NCBI GenBank assembly: GCA_009760885.1
Contig: CM019712.1
Coordinates: 27,077,816-27,141,815, forward strand
Direction: 5' to 3'
DNA from: Achatina immaculata
Taxonomy: Eukaryota > Mollusca > Gastropoda > Stylommatophora > Achatinidae
DNA: 64,000 nt
Shown: positions 22,009 through 30,033 of the stretch, piece by piece
Layout: each line of letters begins with the position of its first letter
Numbering within the stretch: position 1 is the first letter of the stretch
Made by a program: the position numbers and the translations under genes
Notes under the pieces: generated by a model
Seen by the model: the letters and a program-made list of their open reading frames with translations, nothing else
What the model was told of the DNA's origin: nothing
Database searches by the model: none

Positions 22009-22142
22009 ATTGGCCGGGAAGAGCACCGCTCCACGCACGGCAGCTGAAGATCTCGCCAACAGCGGTTTAAGCAGATGACTCCAGTGATATACCCATAGTA
22101 TTTTGCCCATAATCTAGCATTTGGATACGATTTTAAACCACT

Positions 22143-22144
22143 GC

Positions 22145-22178
<34 letters not shown>

Positions 22179-22187
22179 CAACAGCTG
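22143..22187 (+). repeat. CAA tract before microexon 14
   Basis: Longest pure CAA run of the series, ending about 70 nt before the microexon at 22257. Confidence 0.85.
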
Positions 22188-22256
22188 GAAGTATCTTTAT
22201 TTATTAGATTTTAAGAAATTCAGCTAAATGTATTCTTGTCTGTTTTCACTTCACAG

Positions 22257-22265
22257 TAACAACAG
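22257..22265 (+). CDS. 9-nt microexon 14, type T (TAACAACAG)
   Basis: The acceptor is tgttttcacttcacag, the exon TAACAACAG and the donor gtaagata. Preceded by a C exon ending in A, so its first codon reads Ile: Ile-Thr-Thr. Confidence 0.8.
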
Positions 22266-22987
22266 GTAAGATAAATGTTCGTTGTCTGTAATTTAATCAT
22301 AATGTAGTTGAAAAGTTTAACTAAAAATTACATTATGAAAGTAAAGTAAAGCTGCATTTATTCTACTGATGCCCGCCCCTCGGGTCAGTGCTAGAGTATC
22401 GATGATCTGTGGGTGGGGCAAGAAATGTACACACTCGAACTTTCTCAATATTATACGCACTTATAATTCAGAAACTCACGATTGTTTTTTTTTATATGAC
22501 ATTGTGATGTGTATGGACAAAAGTGTTTATGGAGTAAAAAATATTGAGAATAACTGTTTTAGAAGTTTCCAAAGAGCATATTTACTGCAGGTTGGAGTAT
22601 GGATGTACTATAAATATCAAGGTAAAACACTAACCTAATGACAGTTCTTCTAATTAGAAAGTCCTGAATCATGCGTGTGATAACTACGTTTATTATCAAA
22701 CCACCAACTGCATTAGGACATGTCTCCTTCCGTGTTTGACTTCTTAGTATTTAAGACTCCAAATCTGGCCTAAAGTCTGTAGATTTTTCAAGGTCTAAAT
22801 TAGTAAGCAACTCTTATTGCTATACAGAAGAAATTATCAGAATCGGAAACACAGAATAGACTCGTACAAGGCATATCGAATATGGAGCATAGGTTAAAGA
22901 TGTACTTACCTGGTATTTTATTCAATGTCTCTCATTAAAGTTGAAACAGAAATGTATTTTTACAGTATGTATACTTTTAATAAAATA

Positions 22988-23145
22988 CCAGAAGAAGAAG
23001 AACATGATGAACGGAAAAAAAGAAGAAGAGGAAGAAGGAGAGCAAAAAGAAGCAGTATTTTAAATAGAATAAGATGAAGAAGAAGCTGAAGATTAGAATA
23101 AGAAGAAAACAAAAAAGAAAAAGAAGAGAAGAAGAAGAAGAAGAA
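22988..23145 (+). repeat. Polypurine tract before microexon 15
   Basis: Block copy of the tract at 20728-20890, ending about 72 nt before the microexon. Confidence 0.9.
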
Positions 23146-23215
23146 CGCGTTATCTTTCTCTCCGTTTTTTTCAAGATTTCAGTAAATGTTATTTTTCTCT
23201 GTTTTTACTTATCAG

Positions 23216-23224
23216 CTGCACCAA
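23216..23224 (+). CDS. 9-nt microexon 15, type C variant (CTGCACCAA)
   Basis: The acceptor is gtttttacttatcag, the exon CTGCACCAA and the donor gtaagtta. Block copy of microexon 13. Its final A joins CT of the next exon to give Thr. Confidence 0.78.
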
Positions 23225-23502
23225 GTAAGTTACACGTTATGTGTCTGTAACAGTTAATTACATAGATAATTTAGAACGATTAATTTCTTTATTTAAGAAC
23301 AAAATGAAAGACTCAGAAATTAGGAAATTAAATTAACCTAATAAATTCTGAGGTAAGTTTGGAATCGTACCGTTTCAACATAAAATTAGAAGAAAAAAAA
23401 GTTAATTAGAACTTCAGACTGTTACCTCTAAGTGTAAACTTGAGAATACTTTCACATTTGAGTAGTCTTACTTGTCTGAAGAGCAGTATTTGATAGACAC
23501 AC

Positions 23503-23545
<43 letters not shown>

Positions 23546-23574
23546 TGAATGAGAGGGGGGGGGAAGATGTTTGT

Positions 23575-23690
23575 AATTCTTGTTTTATACTATTTATCTC
23601 GTCGCGAAGGTCGAGGGTTCGAATCCTGGCAGAGACGTCCCAGTCAGCCAGCTGTAGATATGGGTACCTGACTGAGGAAGGAAAAACTGA
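23575..23690 (+). mobile_element. tRNA-derived SINE, copy 9
   Basis: B box gagggttcgaatcctggc and 'gatatgggtacctgactgagg', then the short minisatellite. Confidence 0.75.
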
Positions 23691-23930
23691 AAAGTGTAAT
23701 GATGAATACATCATTCTCTAGTGTGCTGACAAATGTGATGATAGAAACATCATTCTCTAATGTGATGACAGGTGTGATAGTGAATACATCATTATCTAGT
23801 GGTCTGACAAATGCGATGGTGAATACATCATTCTCTGGTGTGCTGACAAATGTGATGATGAATACATCATTTTCTAGTTTGCTGACACTTGTGATGGTGA
23901 ATACATCATTCTCTAGTGTGCTAACAGGTC
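23691..23930 (+). repeat. 39-bp minisatellite grown from the SINE tail (about 6 copies)
   Basis: Short array with mixed 'ggtgaatac' and 'gatagaaac' units, ending in the flank 'gctaacaggtcaaggaaaat' that follows every SINE copy. Confidence 0.93.
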
Positions 23931-24389
23931 AAGGAAAATATGAGCACTAACATCATAGCCCTATGTGCCTATCATATATACCAGTGTTATCTTTTCCTTA
24001 CTGACTTTTATCGAAATGTCTTGATGTTAACAAAATTATATTATTAGCTATGACCTGTAGTAGTATATCATCTAAAATCACCTGGCAGTAATACTTTACA
24101 CTACACACTATCATGTTTATATTCTGTTCAGATACTAGAATTGACTTTCAATGTCTCATATCCCACGCATTCTGCTCCGAACCAGATGCCCAGAATTTTA
24201 CTTTCTGCAATGATTGATTCGTTGTTTTTCTTTGTAGACATGTATATACGCTTATTTGTTAGAGTGCTGTCTGACAAGAAAGGTTCTCAAACAGTGAGAA
24301 TGTCCCTTCTAATTCCTTCCCCTGCACCCTGGGACGTTTAGTTTCCAGAGCCAGCTGTTTGAGAACGAAAATAGTTATCACCAAGGAGT

Positions 24390-24510
24390 GTTCGACAATG
24401 CTCATCAGAAACACCGAAGATCTAAAGCAAGTAGCAAGGAATCGTCAGACATGGAGAGCTTTGTCCTCCGCCCTATGCGCCGCCTTTGGCCCAGGAGGAG
24501 TAACTAACTA
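24390..24510 (+). pseudogene. LINE extreme C-terminus with AACT tail
   Basis: The plus strand reads 'RNTEDLKQVARNRQTWRALS' followed by 'SALCAAFGPGGVTN' and a stop that falls inside the AACT repeat. This matches the usual ending of LINE ORF2 proteins (Arg/Trp-rich segment, then a small-residue end). Only the last 35-40 residues remain. The microsatellite that follows is its 3' tail. Confidence 0.7.
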
Positions 24511-24544
24511 ACTAACTAACTAACTACGTAACTAACTGACTAAG

Positions 24545-24582
<38 letters not shown>

Positions 24583-24600
24583 CGTAACTAACTGACTAAG

Positions 24601-24631
<31 letters not shown>

Positions 24632-24677
24632 ACTAACTAACTAACTAACTAACTACTAACTAACTAACTAACTAACT

Positions 24678-24712
<35 letters not shown>

Positions 24713-24720
24713 GTAACTTA
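24499..24720 (+). repeat. AACT tetranucleotide array (LINE tail)
   Basis: About 220 bp of taactaactaac with scattered interruptions (tacg, tgac, aaac). It begins exactly at the LINE stop codon, so it probably expanded from that element's tail. It ends about 55 nt before microexon 16, in the place where other C exons have a polypurine tract. Confidence 0.92.
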
Positions 24721-24773
24721 CTCGTTTTTCAGGATCTCAATTAATTTCATTGTTCTTTATGTTTATTTCACAG

Positions 24774-24782
24774 CTATACCAG
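24774..24782 (+). CDS. 9-nt microexon 16, type C variant (CTATACCAG)
   Basis: The acceptor is ctttatgtttatttcacag, the exon CTATACCAG and the donor gtaagata. The middle codon changes from GCG (Ala) to ATA (Ile). It is the last microexon before the VWA exon, and the joint reads Ile-Pro-Val-Pro-Val-Cys. It lies outside the recent block duplications, so keeping its splice sites suggests constraint. Confidence 0.75.
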
Positions 24783-24799
24783 GTAAGATATACGTTCAG

Positions 24800-25397
24800 T
24801 GTCTGTAATTGTTAATTTTATTTTGTAAAGGTTATTAAACGGTAAATAAATATGAAAGTAAACTAACCTAGTAAATTCCTAAGGAAATCTACAAAGGTAA
24901 ATTTCAAGAGCAAATTAGAAAAGTAACTTAGGAAGCAAAATCAAGCTGTTCTTTATATCGTACAAACCGGACTTGAAAATGAAGTCACGATTCTGTGTTG
25001 TTAATTTCATACGAGTTTGATTGAGATAGAATACGTTAATACCACTAGGGAGAAGCAGTATGCATTGAAGATTACTGTACTTACACTCTGTTAAACTTCT
25101 AGTTGAGCACAAGCAACATATCAGCTTTCTCAAGATTTACACTTACCCAGCATACATAGATCCAGACTTTAATTCCAGCTTCCGCATCACATTTCTATAG
25201 CTTTCCCTTCTATTTCTTGTTGACCTTCGCATCCCTGATGGACTTGACCTAACCTATCAGACCTTCTACCCTGTCTTTATTTACCTTATTAACAACTAAC
25301 CTCTCAGACTTTCTCTCCATCCTCTATTCATCTTAAGAATAGCTAACCCTTCAGAACTTCTCTCCATTCTCTATTCATCTTAGGAACTACTAACCCC
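24800..25397. other. Intron sequence, no gene seen
   Basis: Unique AT-rich intron sequence up to about 25200, then a degenerate pyrimidine-rich repeat (about 25254-25398, units around 'cttctctccattctctattc'). I see no exon. Confidence 0.6.
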
Positions 25398-26000
25398 TCA
25401 GAAGAATTGGAGAGTTTTGAATATCTTGGATCACTGCTAACTAATAATGGAGATACAATGAGGGAAATTAAAAGGAGGACATCTATCGCTCTTCAGAAAG
25501 TAAAACAACTAAAGAATCTGTGGAGAGGAACAGAAGAACTACAAAAATAAGATTTTTAAGGGCATGCATCTTTCCCATCGCAACATATGCCTGTGAGACC
25601 TGGACACTTAACAAAACAGCTGAGAAACACATAAATGCCTTTGAATGTAAATGCTACAGAAGTGTTCTTGAAATATCATGGACACAAAAAAGAACAAATA
25701 TATCCTTACTACAAGAACTTAATATTGAAGAAGGCTGGCTAGTATAGAGGATTAAACAGAGAAAACGTAAATATTTTGGACACATTAAACGTCATGATAA
25801 TCGAAAGAAAACTGTCTTGGAAGGGTGCATAATGGGAAAAAGAAAAAGAGGAAGACCAAGGCGAAGATGGCTGCAAGACATCGTTGATGATCTGCAAATG
25901 GATGCATCAGCAGCAGGCCATCTTGCTCACAACCGAGAGGCCTACAGGAGTGCTGTTAGGGCGGCAAAGTTCCGCAAGGAACATGCACATGAATGAATGA
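25398..26000 (+). pseudogene. LINE 3' fragment, TGAA-tailed family, plus strand
   Basis: Reads 'NRRTTKIRFLRACIFPIATY', 'ACETWTLNKTAEKHINAFEC', then after one stop 'GRPRRRWLQDIVDDLQMDAS', with a gaatgaatgatg end. It is the best-preserved copy of this fragment. The sequence gatggacttgac occurs both at about 25238 and just after the element at about 26002, a possible target duplication. Confidence 0.87.
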
Positions 26001-26339
26001 TGATGGACTTGACTGATTTATTGTTCGTGAAGGCAATTAAAATATGCCTTCTTTCTACAGTTCTCATTTTTTTGGCCTGGTTAGAGCTCTTCTCTGAAAG
26101 ACCTGATAGATGTCTTCTTCAGGTAACAAGAATCCCCGTCTTATCTACATGTTAACTTCTTGTCACACAACTTTCATATTATTATACATTCCATTATCAA
26201 GAATAGACCAGCAACTGGCTAACAATGTGAATGGTAAAACTGGATATAAAACATAATGCAGTACACACACATAAATAATTATACAGAGAAAACCTAAACG
26301 ACGTTTAGAACAAGCTGAGACGTACAGTATCAGACACTA

Positions 26340-26960
26340 TATACATTTATTATTTATTGTGTCTTGTCGTACTTAAAGAATAAGAAACTTGATAAATTTT
26401 GTAATTTTTTATGTTTTGTCGTATCTACACTAGATATATTTTGTAATTTTATTATGTCTTGTTGTATCTACATATCTGACAGTAGATAGATTCTGTAATT
26501 TTTTTATATCTTGTCGTATCTACATATCTGTCATCTAAGTGTCAGACACTAGATAAACATTTTATATGTGTGTTTTGTAGCCTTGAATGTGAAACATCAG
26601 ATACATTTGTTATTCATTTATGTGTTTCTTGTAGTACTTTAATGAGAAACACAAATTCAATTTGCGATTTTTGTGTCTTGTAGTAACTATCTGTGAGACA
26701 TCAAGTAAAGATGTGATTTTTGTGTCTTGTAGTACCTGTCTGTAAGACATCAGGTAAATATGTGATTTTTGTGTCTTGTAGTATCTGTCTGTGAGACACC
26801 AAGTAAAGACGTTATTTTTGTGTTTTGTAGTATCTGTCTGTGAGACACCAGTTAAATCTATGATTTTTACTTCTTGAAGTACTTGTCTGTGAGACACCAG
26901 GTAAATCTGTGATTTTTGTGTCTTGTAGTACCTGTCTGTAAGATACGAGGTAAAGACGTG
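26340..26960 (+). repeat. 49-bp tandem array of VWA exon-boundary units
   Basis: Seven units with exact 49-bp spacing start at 26635, 26684, 26733, 26782, 26831, 26880 and 26929. Each has a 'tttttgtgtcttgtag' acceptor, a 21-nt exon-like piece (TACCTGTCTGT...CAG type) and usually a GTAAA donor-like piece. The last unit is the true start of VWA exon 1. Older, more diverged units ('gtcttgtcgtac', 'gttttgtcgtatc') extend left to about 26340. The array copies the intron/exon boundary itself. Confidence 0.93.
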
Positions 26961-27164
26961 ATTTTTCTCATGGATGACTCTGGAAGTATCGCCAACCAAA
27001 ACTTTGAGAAGCAGAAAACGTTCTCTGCAGATCTCACTCGAGCATTCTCCATCGGTAGCAATACAAGAAACGCCGAGTTCCAGTTCGGTGCCGTAACGTT
27101 TAATCTGAACGCGAACAAAGTCTTTGGTCTCAGCACACATCTGTCGCAGAGTCCCTTGAATCAG
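26929..27164 (+). CDS. VWA domain exon 1 (N-terminal part with metal-site DxSxS)
   Basis: The acceptor is gtgtcttgtag and the donor CAG|gtatca. It enters in phase 1 (TA completes a codon, giving Val after a microexon ending in G) and leaves in phase 0. It encodes 78 residues after the shared codon: 'PVCKIRGKDVIFLMDDSGSI' and onward, with the VWA beta-1 strand and the metal-site D-x-S-G-S motif, ending '...LSTHLSQSPLNQ'. The Cys just before the domain is a likely partner of the Cys at the end of exon 3, as in many extracellular VWA domains. VWA domains mediate adhesion or matrix binding; the partner here is unknown. The upstream 49-bp array offers competing acceptors, but entering at any of them without removing the 28-nt spacer shifts the frame. 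Confidence 0.9.
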
Positions 27165-28097
27165 GTATCATGTTCCTGTTCACTCGTTTTCATCTATGGC
27201 TTGTCTCTTGTATATGGGATGGATGTTTACGTGAAATTCTGTTTGTATTCTTCGTACATTGACAGTCGTGTGAAAAGTTTAAACAATACGAGACAATCTC
27301 CTAATTACGAGACATCGCTCCTTAAAGCAACGTGTCAGGTACCCAGCTTTACGGCTTGGTAGACTGAGACGCTCTATGAGAATTTGTGAAAGAGCTTACC
27401 TTAGAGGAATCGTGCTACGATCAGGGACGGACAAGAATAAAAATGGTGTCTTACCTACAGGAAAAAAACTGGACTCTCATCCCCATCTGATATTCTGTCT
27501 TCTCTAAACAGTTTTTTTTTATTCTCCTGCATGCATTCAAATTGTTCTGGACATAAGTATATACAACTAACATATAAATATATACAAAGCCACTGCAATA
27601 GCGTTGTGATAACAAATAATTAGACTTAACAAAAAGCGTGTGTTCTCTGTTAGAATCTAATTTCAAAGACTAAATATTCGAGTACACTCAAGACCAGCTG
27701 AGTCAGTCAACCGTGGAAATGGGCACCCTGCTAGATCTGGAGCTTAAGAAGGAAAGGTAATCAGGCTTGATGCTGACCACATAAACTTGTCATGTGCTGA
27801 CAGGTCAGAGAAAAAATGGGCATTATCCCTAGATGCATCTGTGGCACGGTGGCCCACACTACTTGATAAAGAGACAGAATACCAGCATGTCATCTTTGAG
27901 GAACAAAGTCTGATTTATTGCTCCTTGAATTTCCCTTTCGGATAATACAACATCCTGAGACAGTCTATCAGCTGGTACATCATAATTATATCTGACAGAC
28001 ACACCTGTCATGGATGTCTTACCTTTTTAGCAACCTGACAATAGTGTAATTATGTATATCAATGACGTCAATTATTTATACTTTTCATTAAAACAAG
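27165..28097 (+). other. Intron 1 of the VWA domain, with a SINE core
   Basis: No exon seen. From about 27700 to 27850 it carries a SINE relative with a 'gaaatgggcaccctgctagatctgg' body and a 'gatgctgaccacataaact' tail, distinct from the SINE in the microexon blocks. From 27551 it lies inside the exon 2 tandem duplication. Confidence 0.6.
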
Positions 28098-28260
28098 GCG
28101 CTCCTAAACATTGGCTACACTGCCGGATGGTCACGAACAGATCGAGGTCTGGACTACATCGTGGACAACGATTTGTTTGGTGCAGGATCTGGTGGAAGAA
28201 GCGACGCTGACAACTATGTCATTCTTTTAAGTGACGGCCAGTCAAACGTGCCGTCTTCGA
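28098..28260 (+). CDS. VWA domain exon 2, copy a
   Basis: The acceptor is cattaaaacaag and the donor is CGA|gtaagtta. Length is 163 nt, phase 0 in and phase 1 out. It encodes 'ALLNIGYTAGWSRTDRGLDY' then '...NYVILLSDGQSNVPSS'. The Thr in 'SRTDRG' and the Asp in 'LLSDGQS' fit the remaining metal-site positions of a VWA fold. The acceptor pyrimidine tract is weak. Because 163 is not divisible by three, a transcript holding both copies would lose the frame before exon 3. Confidence 0.88.
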
Positions 28261-28404
28261 GTAAGTTAACTGTGATGTTGAAACTACTATAAGATCTCTT
28301 CTTCTGGTAGGATACACATAATTACGAATGTTATGAAGTGTCCGAGATTAGCTACTCAGCTTTTGAAAGGAGCAGCTGGCACGCCTGGAGCTGAGGAAGG
28401 GAAA

Positions 28405-28577
28405 GTCAGCCATGCGTGATACTGACCACACCACCCTGTCCTGTACAAGTCAGTCAAGCGTGATACTGACCACATCCCCCTGCCCTGTACAAGTCCTCCA
28501 AGCGTGATACTGACCACATCACCCTGCCCTGTACAAGTCCTCCAAACGTGATACTGACCACATCACCTTGTCCTGTA
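28405..28577 (+). repeat. 44-bp minisatellite in intron after exon 2a (about 4 copies)
   Basis: Units of the form aagcgtgatactgaccacat + caccctgccctgtacaagtcctcc. The first unit continues a SINE-like body ('ctggagctgaggaagggaaag'), so this array too grew from the tail of a SINE. Confidence 0.92.
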
Positions 28578-29138
28578 CATAAGTATATACAACTAACATA
28601 TAGATATATACAAAGCCACTGCAATAGCGCTGTGATAACAAATAATTAGACTTAACAAAAAGCATGTGTTCTCTGTTAATGAATAAACTGTTAGAATCTA
28701 ATTTCAAAGACTAAGTATTCGAGTACACTCAAGACCAGCTGAGTCAGTCAACCGTGGAAATGGGCACCCTGCTAGATCTGGAGCTTAGGAAGGAAATTTA
28801 ATCAGGCTTGATGCTGACCACATAAACTTGTCATGTGCTGAGAGGTCAGAGAAAAAATGGGCATTATCCCTAGATGCATCTGTGGCACGGTGGCCCACAC
28901 TACTTGATAAAGAGACAAAATACCAGCATGTCATCTTTGAGGAACAAATTCTGATTTATTGCTCCTTGAATTTCCCTTTCGGATAATACAACATCCTGAG
29001 ACAGTCTATCAGCTGGTACATCATAATTATATCTGACAGACACACCTGTCATGGATGTCTTACCTTTTTAGCAACCTGACAATAGTGTAATTATGTATAT
29101 CAATGACGTCAATTATTTATACTTTTCATTAAAACAAG

Positions 29139-29301
29139 GCGCTCCTAAACATTGGCTACACTGCCGGATGGTCACGAACAGATCGAGGTCTGGACTATAT
29201 CGTGGACAACGATTTGTTTGGTGCAGGATCTGGTGGAAGAAGCGACGCTGACAACTATGTCATTCTTTTAAGTGACGGCCAGTCAAACGTGCCGTCTTTG
29301 A
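29139..29301 (+). CDS. VWA domain exon 2, copy b
   Basis: Same splice sites, length and phases as copy a. I count two differences in 163 nt: a synonymous C/T in the Tyr codon of 'LDYIV', and TCG to TTG near the 3' end (Ser to Leu, '...NVPSL'). Both copies are open and keep AG/GT sites, so either could be spliced to exon 3, but not both. Alternatively the duplication is very recent and one copy is simply skipped. Confidence 0.85.
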
Positions 29302-29445
29302 GTAAGTTAACTGTGATGTTGAAACTACGATAAGATCTCTTCTTCTGGTAGGATACACATAATTACGAATGTTATGAAGTGTCCGAGATTAGCTACTCAG
29401 CTTTTGAAATTAGCAGCTGGCACGCCTGGAGCTGAGGAAGGGAAA

Positions 29446-29842
29446 GTCAGCCATGCGTGATACTGACCACATCACCCTGTCCTGTACAAGTCAGTCAAGC
29501 GTGATACTGACCACATCCCCCTGCCCTGTACAAGTCCTCCAAGCGTGATACTGACCACATCACCCTGCCCTGTACAAGTCCTCCAAACGTGATACTGACC
29601 ACATCACCTTGTCCTGTACAAGTCCTCCAACCGTGATACTGACCACATCACCCTGCCCTGTACAAGTCCTCCAAACATGATACTGACCACATCACCCTGC
29701 CCTGTACAAGTCAGTCAAGCGTGATATTGACCACATCACCCTGCCCTGTACAAGTCCTCCAAGCGTGATACTGACCACATCACCTTGTCCTGTACAAGTC
29801 AGCCAAGCGTGATACTGACCATATCACTCTGTCTTGTACAAG
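29446..29842 (+). repeat. 44-bp minisatellite in intron after exon 2b (about 9 copies)
   Basis: Same unit as 28405-28577, with more copies. The number of units differs between the two duplicate segments, so it changed after the duplication. Confidence 0.93.
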
Positions 29843-30033
29843 CAAAGAATATATAAACACTAAGGCCATATCCCATGTAAGTCTCTGCTACATGACATAA
29901 TATATTTTTCCTTAATGAATGAAAATAGTCACAAAGAATCAGTAACATGTTTATTTTCTCAAAAAAAGCACTATTCATAGTGATATACGTTTTAAAATAA
30001 TGAGATTAAATAACTTTCAGAGAGTAAATCTTT

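Larger units (their letters stand above)
19800..23700. repeat. Tandem duplication of a T+C microexon block (about 2.3 kb)
   Basis: Sequence from about 19800 to 21470 recurs from about 22065 to 23710, at an offset of about 2.26-2.3 kb. Each copy carries one T and one C microexon, the polypurine tract, the GA microsatellite and the start of the SINE. The copies differ mainly in tandem-repeat length. The join at about 22010-22065 includes about 50 nt of unrelated filler sequence. Confidence 0.92.
27551..29620. repeat. Tandem duplication of VWA exon 2 and flanks (about 1.03 kb x 2)
   Basis: 27551-28576 and 28577 to about 29617 are near-identical, both starting 'acataagtatatacaacta'. Copy 2 has a 15-nt insertion ('ttaatgaataaactg' type) near 28680 and a longer 44-bp minisatellite. 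Each copy holds one full copy of VWA exon 2 with intact splice sites. Confidence 0.95.

Noticed and set aside
21403..22110. 235- and 207-residue frames on opposite strands
   Set aside because: Products of the 39-bp array at 21455-22008.
24499..24720. CRISPR-like array
   Set aside because: A continuous tetranucleotide repeat without spacers, in an animal genome.
26063..26124. A 62-nt exon between cttctttctacag and gtaacaag
   Set aside because: The splice-site look is acceptable and phase 1 is open, but 62 nt would leave in phase 0 and break the joint to the VWA exon. No copies or domain support it.
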